From: TMED23 sp964566055
GTDB lineage: Bacteria; Pseudomonadota; Alphaproteobacteria; Rhodospirillales; UBA2165
DNA length: 64,000 nucleotides
Direction of reading: 5' to 3'
Assembly (NCBI GenBank): GCA_964566055.1
Contig: CAZMHI010000009.1
Span: 1 to 64,000, forward strand
The position numbers were made by a program, and so were the translations under genes. The notes under the pieces are model-generated. The model worked only from the letters and a program-made list of their open reading frames with translations, was not told the origin of the DNA and did no database searches. Position 1 is the first letter of the stretch, and every line of letters starts with the position of its first letter. Positions 9,753-18,859 of the stretch are shown piece by piece.

Positions 9753-11636
9753 CTAATTACCCCATTCTATTTCGAATTTATTGGTAAATCCCTTAGTAAG
9801 CTGATCAACCAATTTTGCGGCCTTAGCTTTGGCCTCACCGTCTTCCGCAGGAATACATATTTTGCAAATCATTCCATGTTTCGGATGGTCCTGTAATTCA
9901 ATGGAATAGGAGCTTGATGTTTCATTCAACGGCGTTAGCAGTTCAGTAAATACTTTGGTTGCTGCCAGTTTCCGCAGCTCTGGTTTGAAGATTTTACCGA
10001 CCACCGTTAACGGTATTTGATCGACAATGAAAATCTCTTTCGGCATAGCCGCAGATTCAGAAATATTTTGGGTGGCAATTTCAGCAAGTTCAGTGATTTT
10101 GGTCTGCCGCCCCGGTTTCAATTGGACATAAGCAACCGGCAATTCGCCAGCATAGGCATCGGGCCGGCCAACAGCACCAACCAGAGCAACATCCTCATGC
10201 TTTCTAAGCGCATCTTCAATGACCAAGGGATCAATATTGTGGCCGCTCCGGATGATTACATCTTTGGAACGGCCAGTGACCCATAAATATTCATCTGTAT
10301 CAAGGCGTCCGAGATCACCGGTGTGAAACCAGTCTTCTGCCAGAAATACTTCGGCATTAATGTGGTCATCCAGATAGCCCGGAAATACACCCGGCCCTTT
10401 AATAAGTATGTTGCCGATCTCATCGCTGTGGCAATCACGGACAATTTTATTATCTGGGCCGAGCTCGACAATTCTAAGCTGCGTATAAGGCAGCCGAAAT
10501 CCGCTGGAGCCAAAGCGCGGCTCGCCGTTCCGGGGTGGCAAGGCGATGGTCGCCGTATTTTCCGTCATGCCGTAGTTAGAAAGAATTGTCACTCCGATTT
10601 CCGCTTCAAAATAACGGGAGACTTCAATCGGTAATCCTGTTGAACCGGTCATGGTGTAGGGGCGTAAGGTGGAAATGTCGGCCCCGGCAACCTGCACATT
10701 GGCAAGTGCTGTTAAAGTTGTTGGTACGCCAAAGAGTTCCGTGATCTTATATTTTTCGACCAATTGCCAGTAATTATCGATGATGGCCCTATTGCGAAAG
10801 CCCGCTGGGCCGACCATCAGGCTGGTTGAGCCTTGGGCCAAAGTATTGACTGTGTGATAAACAATGCCGCCGATATGAAATAGGGGACTGGCGGCGAAGA
10901 CAACATGGTCAGGCTGGCTCTCCAATAATTCCGTGTAAGCCCAATATTTATAGGCGAAGGCGCCGTGACGAAGCTGAGCCAGTTTCGGTAATCCTGTGGT
11001 GCCCCCGGTATGGGCATAAACGGCAATATCATCGCTCGTCGCATCTAACTCAAAATCCAGTCCAGCGCCGTTTTGTCCTTCAAGCAGCCGATCAAAATTC
11101 TGGTCACTATCGAGGCTTCGACCCGGCAAGGCGACTTTAAGTACCTGGTTTAAGGATTTGACCCGCGCTTTAACTTGCTCAATTTTGTGCCAAATCTTGT
11201 AACCGTCAGTCGGCGCCAGAGCCACCACAACCTTGGCTCGGGCGGCGTTCAGAATACCGGCGATGTGGTCCGCCTCAAGCATCCAGTTGATGGGGCAGAG
11301 TATGCCGGCCGTCACCGCGCCCATCATGGCGATAATATTGGCAGGTATGATGGGCAGCAGAACTGCGACCACGTCGTTGCGGCCAACACCAAGCTGGTGA
11401 AACAAATTGGCGGCCTGGTGAACCTGCGATAAAAACTCACCATAGGTAATTACGCCAGCCTCTTCGTGCGGATCACCATTCGGCAGATTGTAAAAGGCAA
11501 TTCTATCCGGATTTATCGTGGCGCCGTTTTTTACCAGTTCGTAAACCGTCCGTTCGCAGTCGCGGTCTTCATAAGGCGTTTGTTCCAGCGCCTTGATGTC
11601 GTCGATACTACGAATTTGCGCAAGAGAAGCCGTCAT
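9753..11636 (-). CDS. AMP-binding acyl-CoA synthetase
   Basis: A 627-residue adenylate-forming enzyme expected to activate a carboxylic acid to its CoA thioester with ATP. The phosphate-binding loop is YAHTGGTTGLPKLAQLRHG (about 208-226); the A5 motif appears as NYGMTENTA; A7/A8 as WFHTGDLGRLDTDEYLWVTGR. The C-terminal lysine needed for adenylation is present in VVGKIFKPELRK. An extra C-terminal region of about 50 residues follows the usual end. It is 11 bases downstream of the crotonase-fold gene and is probably the last gene of that operon. Substrate is unknown. Confidence 0.92.
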   Translation of the reverse strand: MTASLAQIRSIDDIKALEQTPYEDRDCERTVYELVKNGATINPDRIAFYNLPNGDPHEEAGVITYGEFLSQVHQAANLFHQLGVGRNDVVAVLLPIIPANIIAMMGAVTAGILCPINWMLEADHIAGILNAARAKVVVALAPTDGYKIWHKIEQVKARVKSLNQVLKVALPGRSLDSDQNFDRLLEGQNGAGLDFELDATSDDIAVYAHTGGTTGLPKLAQLRHGAFAYKYWAYTELLESQPDHVVFAASPLFHIGGIVYHTVNTLAQGSTSLMVGPAGFRNRAIIDNYWQLVEKYKITELFGVPTTLTALANVQVAGADISTLRPYTMTGSTGLPIEVSRYFEAEIGVTILSNYGMTENTATIALPPRNGEPRFGSSGFRLPYTQLRIVELGPDNKIVRDCHSDEIGNILIKGPGVFPGYLDDHINAEVFLAEDWFHTGDLGRLDTDEYLWVTGRSKDVIIRSGHNIDPLVIEDALRKHEDVALVGAVGRPDAYAGELPVAYVQLKPGRQTKITELAEIATQNISESAAMPKEIFIVDQIPLTVVGKIFKPELRKLAATKVFTELLTPLNETSSSYSIELQDHPKHGMICKICIPAEDGEAKAKAAKLVDQLTKGFTNKFEIEWGN

Positions 11637-11647
11637 GATTTCTGGAG

Positions 11648-12544
11648 CTATTTTTTGACTGGCGGATAGCGGCCATCGATACCGCCGAACGGCTTGTCAC
11701 GTTTTTCAAGTGCTGCCTTAATGCCTTCTTCCTTGATGGTTTTGTTAAATTCGGCAATGGCTTTGCGGTAATGGGCGAGGCTGACATATTCACCAGCGGC
11801 TTTGACGGTATGACTGAAACCCTGATGATCAAAAATACGGTTCATTGAGGTTTTTGACAGCATCAGGAGCTCTGAATCTATATTGGCGATGCGCCGGGCG
11901 ATCTTAGTGGTTTCCTGGTCCAACTCATCCGCCGGAAAAACATAATTGGCGATGCCGTAATCAAGCATTTCGCCGGCGGTCAAACTATCACCGGTCAGGG
12001 CCAGTTCTTTCGCTTTTTTCATACCGACATGCCAGGCGAACATGGATATTTCCTCACCAGGCGCCATACTGCGCGCCGGCGGATAGCCAATGCGCGCATC
12101 TTCACCAGCGATCAATAAGTCACAAGCAAGCGCGATGCCAGAACCCCCGCCCAGGCAATGAGCATGCACTTGAGCAATCACCGGCTTCCAATTGTTCCAA
12201 ATTTCGAGAGGGATTTCGATATGTCCCTGCACTTGGGCGCGGCTATCCCAGACGCTTAAGCCCAGATCATCACCTTCATTATTCATGGTAATTTCGGACC
12301 AGCTGCGCTCATCAATATGTTTTGGCGCCTCGCCCATTTCAGCAACATTGTGCCCGGCGCAAAAACACGCACCCGCACCTTTGATAACTATGACCCGCAC
12401 GTCTTCATCGAGCTCGGCTTTTTTCAAAGCGTCACTTAGTTCCTGCAGCATTGTCCAGTTAAGCGCGTTGCGTTTGTCGGGTTGATTTAGCGTGATATGA
12501 GCAACCCGGTCGTCAACGTCATAGAGAATGGTTTCATAACTCAT
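11648..12544 (-). CDS. Crotonase-fold protein (enoyl-CoA hydratase/isomerase family)
   Basis: From the ATG at 12544 the protein is 298 residues. It has the crotonase oxyanion-hole region HCLGGGSGIALACD (129-142) and the N-terminal LNQPDKRNALN. The two acidic residues that do the chemistry in true enoyl-CoA hydratases are not seen: the position after GGG-S is Gly136 instead of Glu, and the second, in the FGQPE-like segment, is Pro156. By family knowledge such members catalyse other reactions on CoA esters or need another base. The start is five bases after the stop of the MaoC/HTD2-type gene. An upstream in-frame extension is open but would overlap that gene. Confidence 0.85.
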   Translation of the reverse strand: MSYETILYDVDDRVAHITLNQPDKRNALNWTMLQELSDALKKAELDEDVRVIVIKGAGACFCAGHNVAEMGEAPKHIDERSWSEITMNNEGDDLGLSVWDSRAQVQGHIEIPLEIWNNWKPVIAQVHAHCLGGGSGIALACDLLIAGEDARIGYPPARSMAPGEEISMFAWHVGMKKAKELALTGDSLTAGEMLDYGIANYVFPADELDQETTKIARRIANIDSELLMLSKTSMNRIFDHQGFSHTVKAAGEYVSLAHYRKAIAEFNKTIKEEGIKAALEKRDKPFGGIDGRYPPVKK

Positions 12545-12548
12545 GGTA

Positions 12549-13422
12549 TTACTCTTCAAATGTTGCCGAGGCTTCCATTGCCACATGGCCGTCCGGTGTC
12601 AGCGCCCATAACTCGCACGTCGTACCCTGTTCTGTAACGTTGCCGGCCAGGCGAATATCCTGATTGGCATAAAGTGGCGCCACGGCCCTCATCTGAAAGC
12701 TGGACATAGTTTTACCGGGCATGTTTTCGCGGGCAAGTTCCGACAGCCATGTGGCGGTTAGCGGACCGTGCACAACCAGACCGGGATAACCTTCGACTTC
12801 CGTGGTGTAGGGATAATCATAGTGAATGCGATGGGGATTAAATGTGCAGGCTGAATAGCGGAACAACATGGTTTCATTAATGCTGATAGTGCGGTCCCAT
12901 TCGACACTCTCGGGCCCGGGTTTTGGTGGCGGAGGCTGGCGGCTGGCGTCTTTATCTTCCTCCTTAAAAACCAAATCCCAATCATCTTCTGTGCAAAGAC
13001 CGTTTGGCCCCGTGATCGTGTTGGCATAGACACCATTCGATTCCCCTCCTCCTGTTCCATAATTTCTTACCTTCCTTCGGCACCACTGAAACGAGTTTGC
13101 GTTCCTGGGTAACGGTGTCGCCAATTCTAATTGGCTGGTGAAAGCGGGCACGGCTGCCGGCAAACATACGTAAAGGCAATGGGTCGGGCGGGCCATCATC
13201 AATTTCTGGGATCATACCATCGCCACCCAAATCTTTGGTCAACGGAAACCGGGGAAAGAGAGCATGATGCCAGCCGGGCGGCACGAAATCGCCGATTTTT
13301 GGCATTGGGTCAGCCCGGTTTAAGGTCACCGCCAATTTGTGAACACTGGCAACCGTGACGATATCTTCCAATGTCATACTGCGGCCGATATATTCACTAA
13401 AATCGTTCTCAGATCCGTCCAT
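12549..13422 (-). pseudogene. MaoC/HTD2-type (mesaconyl-CoA hydratase-like) dehydratase, frameshifted
   Basis: Two overlapping frames together make one protein of about 290 residues. The upstream part, starting at an ATG at 13422, reads the N-terminal hotdog half: PPGWHHALFPRF, then MFAGSRARFHQPIRIGDTVTQERKLV in two stretches. The downstream frame reads the C-terminal half with FRYSACTFNPHRIHYDYPY and YPGLVVHGPLTATWL, typical of FAS1-type/HTD2 and mesaconyl-C4-CoA hydratases. The frame changes by one base somewhere in about 13040-13085, near a run of GGA/GGGG triplets. This may be real decay or a sequencing/assembly error. If intact it would hydrate or dehydrate a CoA ester and pair with the crotonase and ligase downstream. 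Confidence 0.8.
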
Positions 13423-13543
13423 ATTTTTTTCTTTCAAAATCAATCGGATCTAAGTGTAGCGTATATCCTGAAAATGTCCGCTATTACTTTCCAGCGCACC
13501 TTTATTACGGACACTGTGAAATAAATGAATAGACGTGGCTAGA

Positions 13544-14338
13544 TTAGACGTAAGGTGGGCGGTCGCGGCCTTCCCGGGAGAGCGTAAATATTTCATGGCC
13601 ATCTGCCGTCACACCAATGGTGTGTTCGAACTGGGCCGACAGTGAGCGGTCTTTGGTTACCGCTGTCCAGCCATCAGACAATATTTTTACTTCCGGGCGG
13701 CCAATATTGACCATCGGCTCGATGGTAAAGAACATACCTTCGCGCAACACTGCGCCTTCACCCGGATTGCCAAAATGGAGAATATTCGGCGCATCATGAA
13801 AAACCCGGCCAAGGCCATGGCCGCAAAAATCGCGCACAATCGAATAGCGTTGAGGCTGGACAAAGCTTTGAATGGCAAAGCCAATATCGCCGACCGTGGC
13901 GCCCGGTTTGACGACTTCAATGCCCTTCAGCAAGGATTCGTAGGTCACATCGACCAGACGTTTGGCTTTGATACTGATTTCACCGGCAAAAAACATCCGG
14001 CTCGAATCTCCGTACCAGCCGTCAACAATCGGCGTTACGTCAATATTGATGATATCGCCTTCCACCAATACTTTGTCGCCCGGAATGCCATGACAAACAA
14101 CATGATTAACCGAGGTGCAGACAGATTTAGGAAAGCCGCGGTAATTAAGCGGCGCCGATACCGCCCCATGATCAGCAATGAAATCAGCACATAACCGGTC
14201 TAGCTCGCCGGTCGTTACACCGGGCTCAACATGATCCGCGATCATATCAAGAGTCTCAGCCGCCAACTTGCCGGCTTTGCGCATTGATTCAAAATCAGCA
14301 GCGGTATGTATTTTTATCGATCTGGCTTCCGCATCCAC
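13544..14338 (-). CDS. map: Methionine aminopeptidase, type I
   Basis: Removes the initiator methionine from nascent proteins. The 264-residue protein has all five metal ligands in the spacing of the E. coli enzyme: Asp100, Asp111, His174, Glu207 and Glu238, within NIDVTPIVDGWYGDSSR, GHGLGRVFHD, FTIEPM and FEHTIG. There is no N-terminal zinc-finger extension, so it is the bacterial type. It lies 37 bases downstream of sfsA on the same strand, an arrangement common in alphaproteobacteria. An essential housekeeping gene by family knowledge. Confidence 0.97.
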   Translation of the reverse strand: MDAEARSIKIHTAADFESMRKAGKLAAETLDMIADHVEPGVTTGELDRLCADFIADHGAVSAPLNYRGFPKSVCTSVNHVVCHGIPGDKVLVEGDIINIDVTPIVDGWYGDSSRMFFAGEISIKAKRLVDVTYESLLKGIEVVKPGATVGDIGFAIQSFVQPQRYSIVRDFCGHGLGRVFHDAPNILHFGNPGEGAVLREGMFFTIEPMVNIGRPEVKILSDGWTAVTKDRSLSAQFEHTIGVTADGHEIFTLSREGRDRPPYV

Positions 14339-14375
14339 GGTTTGGAGCTCCTTTAATCGTAATCTTGCCGCTTTT

Positions 14376-15098
14376 TCAATCCACGGTTTCGATTTTACGG
14401 TCTATCTTTATTGCTTCCGGCGAGACGCTGCAACCATAACATAAAACTTCGACACCCGCTTCTTTCGCAGCCATTAATCCAGCAGCATAAGTTGGGTCGA
14501 TGTCAGCCGCCACAGAAAAACAATCACAATCCTCTCTTTGCACCAGATACAGCATTACGGCGCGCTTCCCCTCGGCAACCTGATCGGAGAGTTCCTGTAA
14601 GTGTTTGGCTCCTCTGGCCGTCACAGAATCCGGAAATTCCGCCAAATTCTCATACTTATCGTCCAATATATTCGACCTGGACATCGTCACGCTTTTAATC
14701 TCTACGTAACAAATGGGGATGCCGGGGCTCTCAAGCAATATGTCGATGCGAGAATTTTTACCGTATTTGACTTCCCGCCTGAGTGATTCATAGCCCGCAA
14801 GCTCGGGTATGAGATCATTTTCAATCGCTTCCTCGACAATTGCGTTGGGCAAACTGGTGTTTAAGCCGACCAAGGAGTCGCCAATGCGGATCATCTCCCA
14901 GGTGAATTTCAGTTTGCGTTTGGGGTTGCGGGCGGGTGACAACCAAACTTCGGCGCCTTCTTCGAGCAGGCTCAACATCGAACCGGGATTGGCGCAATGG
15001 GCCACCACGATTTCGCCATTTTCCAATTCAACATCGGTGAGGAAGCGTTTATAGCGCTTGATCAGGGTGCCGCGAATAAGAGGATCGGGGAAATTCAT
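14376..15098 (-). CDS. sfsA: SfsA family protein (DNA/RNA nuclease-like)
   Basis: The 240-residue protein contains the SfsA hallmarks: RGTLIKRYKRFLTDVEL at the N terminus, VAHCANPGSMLSLLE, and the PD-(D/E)XK-like core SRIDILLE followed by CYVEIKSVT. SfsA was first described as a sugar fermentation stimulation protein and has the fold of a nuclease. Its physiological role here is not evident. It starts inside the end of the methyltransferase gene (four-base ATGA overlap) and is followed by map, so translation of the three is probably coupled. Confidence 0.93.
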   Translation of the reverse strand: MNFPDPLIRGTLIKRYKRFLTDVELENGEIVVAHCANPGSMLSLLEEGAEVWLSPARNPKRKLKFTWEMIRIGDSLVGLNTSLPNAIVEEAIENDLIPELAGYESLRREVKYGKNSRIDILLESPGIPICYVEIKSVTMSRSNILDDKYENLAEFPDSVTARGAKHLQELSDQVAEGKRAVMLYLVQREDCDCFSVAADIDPTYAAGLMAAKEAGVEVLCYGCSVSPEAIKIDRKIETVD

Positions 15099-15979
15099 GG
15101 CTTAAATATATCCGCCAAATTTACGTCGCCCGAACCGCGCGGCGCTGGTTGTTGCTGATTAGGGGCGGGCGCCCAGGCGGTTAATGTGATCACTTCAAAA
15201 GTTGCCGGCACCCGGCCATCGGCATCGCCAAACATGTCCTGATAAATCTCAGCCGCTCTAAATAATATCGAGCGACGGGTGAAACTTTTCTGACGATTGT
15301 GGGTCGCCATTTGCTCCCCCATGCCCCTGAGATCACGCATCAGTTTCAAAGGATTTTCATAGGACACAGTGAGTACATCGGTATCGGCAACTGGCAACGC
15401 AAAGCCGGCCCGCTGCAATAAAGCACCGGCATCCCTGATATCGGCGAAAGGTGATATCCGAGGCCGTGCACCCCCGATCACTTCACTTTCAGCCGCCACC
15501 AAAGCCTGGCGCAATTCTCTTAGGGTCTCCCCGCCAAATAATGTAGCCAGCAACAAGCCATCCGGTTTAAGGGCGCGGCGCAGCTGGATAAGGGTGCCCG
15601 GCAGATCATTGACCCAATGCAGGGACAAATTTGAAATCACCAGATCAAGCACACTGTCACCGACCGGCAGATATTCTTCATCGGCGACAAATTTGAGGCT
15701 GCCTGTTTGGCGCGTCATGGCTTCGGACACATCACATTGCATAAGAGTTTCGATACCACCGCGCCCGGCCAACACTTTGGATATTTGCCCAGTGTGACAG
15801 CCCAGATCTAACGCAACCGGAAAGGCCCGGCGGACATCGCTCAAGCGGTCGGCCAGAGTCCCGGCAACTTCGGCCAGCAAAAATTCATAGTCAGATAAAT
15901 TTTCAGCCGCCCGGTCACGGTGAAGCTGCACGGCGCGGCGATCAAATATTTCAGCGTCATTTTGCACTTTTTTCGACAT
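15095..15979 (-). CDS. Class I SAM-dependent methyltransferase (BioC/NDUFAF5-like)
   Basis: From the ATG at 15979 the protein has 294 residues. Motif I is VALDLGCHTGQIS, followed by post-I MQCDVSEAM and LDLVISNLSLHWVNDLPG, which match the BioC-like group containing NDUFAF5, the complex I assembly hydroxylase in mitochondria. The opening FDRRAVQLHRDRAA is characteristic of that group in alphaproteobacteria. It is divergent from comF and overlaps sfsA by four bases. A longer start six codons upstream is possible. The specific substrate is inferred only by similarity. Confidence 0.86.
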   Translation of the reverse strand: MSKKVQNDAEIFDRRAVQLHRDRAAENLSDYEFLLAEVAGTLADRLSDVRRAFPVALDLGCHTGQISKVLAGRGGIETLMQCDVSEAMTRQTGSLKFVADEEYLPVGDSVLDLVISNLSLHWVNDLPGTLIQLRRALKPDGLLLATLFGGETLRELRQALVAAESEVIGGARPRISPFADIRDAGALLQRAGFALPVADTDVLTVSYENPLKLMRDLRGMGEQMATHNRQKSFTRRSILFRAAEIYQDMFGDADGRVPATFEVITLTAWAPAPNQQQPAPRGSGDVNLADIFKP

Positions 15980-16060
15980 TTTCGATATATGCCACAAAAA
16001 ACCCCCTCTCCCAACGCCATAGTCATTGGAGAAGCAAATTGAATGAAAGGGAGAGTACCT

Positions 16061-16852
16061 ATGGAAACAGCAAAAATGGCGGCGTTTAGAGAGCGCGCCT
16101 TAGATATTCTTTTTCCGCCGCAATGTTTGAGCTGCCAGGCATTGGTAGCTGAAACAGGCACCTTGTGCAGTGATTGCTGGCAAAATATCTCTTTTATCGC
16201 CGGGCCCGGCTGTCATGCCTGCGGCCTGCCCTTTGAATTTGATCTCGGAGCTGAGGCGCTATGTGGCGCTTGTACGCAAGACCGGCCAGTGTTTAATCGC
16301 GCCCGTGCCGTGATGATTTATAACGAAGCCAGCCGCGATCTTATTCTCAGTTTTAAACACGGCGACCGGACCCACGCCGCTTCGGCCTATGCGGGCTGGC
16401 TAAAACGAACGGGCTGGGAACTTATTCAGCAGAGCGACCTCATTCTCCCGGTACCGCTGCATTGGTCCAGACTATTTCACCGCCGCTACAATCAAGCCGC
16501 TCTACTGGCAATCGAGCTCGGTAAACGTACCGGTCTGCCGGTCGATTCCGACAGCCTGGTGCGCCACAAGAAAACCGCGTCTCAAGGACATAAGTCGCCG
16601 AGCCAGCGGCTCAGCAATCTGCGCGGCGCTTTCTCCGTCTCAGCGCAATCTGAATGCAATATTAAGGCCCGGCGGGTCTTGTTGATTGACGATGTGCTCA
16701 CCACCGGCGCAACCGCGGCCGTTTGCGCCAAAACCTTACGTCGCGCTGGGGCCAGCAGCGTTGAAGTTTTAACCTTGGCGCGTGTGGTCAGAACCGAAAC
16801 AGCAAGTACCGGCATCTCACCAGATGGTCACGGCTTATTGACTGATATTTGA
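16061..16852 (+). CDS. comF: ComF family phosphoribosyltransferase-like protein
   Basis: The protein has an N-terminal zinc ribbon with paired cysteines (CLSC, CSDC, CHACG, CGAC between about 25 and 75) and a C-terminal type I phosphoribosyltransferase domain with the PRPP loop VLLIDDVLTTGAT. ComF proteins are linked to DNA uptake in competent bacteria, but the enzymatic role is not settled. I chose the ATG at 16061 (263 residues) because AGGGAGAG lies just upstream; an ATG at 16043 would add six residues. It is divergent from the BioC-like gene and followed by grxC. Confidence 0.92.
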   Translation: METAKMAAFRERALDILFPPQCLSCQALVAETGTLCSDCWQNISFIAGPGCHACGLPFEFDLGAEALCGACTQDRPVFNRARAVMIYNEASRDLILSFKHGDRTHAASAYAGWLKRTGWELIQQSDLILPVPLHWSRLFHRRYNQAALLAIELGKRTGLPVDSDSLVRHKKTASQGHKSPSQRLSNLRGAFSVSAQSECNIKARRVLLIDDVLTTGATAAVCAKTLRRAGASSVEVLTLARVVRTETASTGISPDGHGLLTDI

Positions 16853-16925
16853 CTGGATAAATTGATATAGACGCCTATATATCTCTCTACGGACTATTTT
16901 ATTTCTATACCAAAGAGGAGCCATC

Positions 16926-17180
16926 GTGGCCAAAGTTGAAATTTATACTTCGCCGTTCTGCGGATTTTGCTTCCGCGCCAAAGGATTACTGGAAGACAAA
17001 GGCGTTGATTTTGACGAAATCGATATAACTTTCCATCCCAGCCGCCGCTCAGAAATGCTCGGACGCGCCAATGGTCAAAGTACCGTACCGCAGATTTTTG
17101 TCGATGATAAACATGTCGGTGGCTGCGACGATCTTTATGCCCTCGAATCAAGGGGTGAATTGGACTCAATGTTAGGCTAA
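16926..17180 (+). CDS. grxC: Glutaredoxin 3-type, with CGFC active site
   Basis: An 84-residue thioredoxin-fold oxidoreductase. The active site reads C12-G-F-C15 after YTSPF, and the cis-proline/glutathione region is STVPQIFVDDKHVGGCDDL. Typical dithiol GrxC has CPYC and monothiol Grx4-type has CGFS. This one keeps both cysteines but with the GF pair, an uncommon hybrid. The start is GTG with AAAGAGGAG a few bases before it. It lies nine bases upstream of the nitrilase gene and they are likely co-transcribed. Confidence 0.94.
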   Translation: MAKVEIYTSPFCGFCFRAKGLLEDKGVDFDEIDITFHPSRRSEMLGRANGQSTVPQIFVDDKHVGGCDDLYALESRGELDSMLG

Positions 17181-17189
17181 GATTTCGCA

Positions 17190-18053
17190 ATGACGAAATT
17201 CACTGCTGCCTGCGTTCAAAATAATGCGCAAAACAATATTGCCGACAATCTGCCGGTGGTGCGGGATTTGCTGCGCGAGGCCGCTGGCTTAAAGGCCGAT
17301 TTTATCGCCCTGCCGGAATGTGTCAGCCTGTTGGAGCCGGATAGAGCCGCCCTCCGGGCCAAGGTGCCAACCGAGCAGGATCATCCTTTTATTCCGATGT
17401 ATCAGGAAGAGGCGCGCCAATCAGGGGCTTGGATTTTAGGAGGGACTCTCGCTATTAAGGTTGCAGATTCCAGCGGCGAGGACAAAATAGTCAACCGGCT
17501 TTATCTCTTTAATCCCAAGGGTCAAATCGCCGCGACTTACGATAAAATTCATATGTTTGATGTCGATCTTGACGGCGGTGAATCTTATCGGGAATCCGAT
17601 ACCTACGCACCGGGTGGCCATGCTGTCATCGCCGAGCTGCCCTGGGGCAATTTGGGTATGACCATTTGCTACGACCTTCGTTTTGCCTATCTGTATCGCG
17701 CCCTGGCCCACGCCGGCGCCTCGATTTTGTGTGCGCCTTCCGCCTTTACCAAAGGTACCGGTGAAGCTCATTGGCACATTCTGCAGCGTGCCCGGGCGAT
17801 CGAGACAGGCTGCTTTATGATCTCACCGGGTCTCTGCGGCGTTCATGCCGGCGGCCGGGAAACCTATGGTCATTCCGTGATCATCAATCCGTGGGGTGAC
17901 CTGCTGGCGGATGGCGGGACTGATGAGGGCGTCGTTACAGCGGAAATCGATCTTGCCAAAGTCACTGAGGCGCGCCAAAAAATCCCTGCCCTCAACCATG
18001 ACCGGGAGTTTGAGATCACGGCTCCGGATAAATCCAGCAATAAGGTAGCTTAG
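17190..18053 (+). CDS. Nitrilase-superfamily amidohydrolase (Nit1-like)
   Basis: The 287-residue protein has the Glu-Lys-Cys triad of the nitrilase superfamily: Glu43 in ALPEC, Lys119 in YDKIHMFDVD, Cys160 in TICYDLRF. The sequence around the triad matches the Nit1/deaminated-glutathione amidase group, which hydrolyses a damaged form of glutathione made by transaminases. Placement beside a glutaredoxin suits a glutathione-linked role, though that is an inference. Length is normal. Confidence 0.92.
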   Translation: MTKFTAACVQNNAQNNIADNLPVVRDLLREAAGLKADFIALPECVSLLEPDRAALRAKVPTEQDHPFIPMYQEEARQSGAWILGGTLAIKVADSSGEDKIVNRLYLFNPKGQIAATYDKIHMFDVDLDGGESYRESDTYAPGGHAVIAELPWGNLGMTICYDLRFAYLYRALAHAGASILCAPSAFTKGTGEAHWHILQRARAIETGCFMISPGLCGVHAGGRETYGHSVIINPWGDLLADGGTDEGVVTAEIDLAKVTEARQKIPALNHDREFEITAPDKSSNKVA

Positions 18054-18070
18054 GAATTTACTTTAATTAA

Positions 18071-18122
18071 TCGAATGTCGATAAATAGGCGCTAATAATT
18101 AATCGACTGTCGATTAATTATT
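18071..18122. repeat. REP-type palindrome pair, 3' side of the RAYT gene
   Basis: Two related palindromic units in tandem. The first (18071-18087) contains ATCGA-ATG-TCGAT and ends ATAAATA. The second (18094-18122) is a perfect inverted repeat with 13-base arms around CTG; its core is TTAATCGA-CTG-TCGATTAA. The same two units in the same orientation recur at 18860-18910 on the other side of the transposase gene, and one unit recurs after clpB at 38851. This is the arrangement expected for REP sequences mobilised by a RAYT. Confidence 0.85.
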
Positions 18123-18136
18123 GAGCTTTTAATAAA

Positions 18137-18802
18137 TCATTCTTTTATCTTAGGCTTGGGTCCGCGGGGTTTTGGTCGGCATTGAATCCTATATTGAGTC
18201 TCAAGCTGTTTTAAGAATTTATCACTTCCAGCCGGATATCCCAATTTTTCCAATTTCCGGAAATTTTCTGCCTGCGGTTCGGACAAACTATCAGCAATAA
18301 AATCCGGCCAATTGGGAACCATTTCCAACAATTTTGACGTTTCGGCAATTGCATCGTTTCGGCCATGAAAGTGGGCAATCGCGCTACTCCACCTGTAATT
18401 TTCCGCCGCATAAACCAACCCTGCCCTAACCGGATTTTGTTCAACATAGCGAGCCGCCATCAACAGGTGAGGTTCATCCATCGGAATAGAGTTATAGCGC
18501 TGCTCCCAGAGGTGCCCTTTCCATTCAAACCGACTATTTATAATACGCGAATAGGCTTGATGAGCGATTCCGAACGCCTTGCTGAGGCCTTGAATTGTTT
18601 CAGGCACGGCAATTATGTGGACATGATTGGGCATCAAACAATACGCCCATATTTCAACTTGATAATCGATGCAACTCGCACGTAGTAATTTTTGGTAAAG
18701 CTTGAAGTCATTTTCACCAAAGAATACCGTTTGCCGCCGTGTCCCTCGATGAGTGACGTGGTGGGGTAATCCTGGAACAACAATGCGTGGCCATTTTGAC
18801 AT
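18137..18802 (-). mobile_element. REP-associated tyrosine transposase (RAYT), Y1_Tnp domain
   Basis: A 221-residue single-strand transposase of the IS200/IS605-related HUH class. The metal-binding HVH triplet is at 60-62 in LMPNHVHII, and the nucleophilic tyrosine is Tyr119 in ARYVEQNPVRAGLV, the standard RAYT helix. The N terminus MSKWPRIVVPGLPHHVTHRG is typical of the family. Both sides of the gene carry REP-type palindromes, which such enzymes recognise and cut. The frame is full length without disruption, so it may still be active. It sits between the nitrilase gene and a methyltransferase gene in an otherwise housekeeping stretch. Confidence 0.93.
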
Positions 18803-18859
18803 GCTGTTGTTATGGCGGGGCTAGAGGGTGTTTTTCCACCGAAGGTCAAAATTAGTTAG

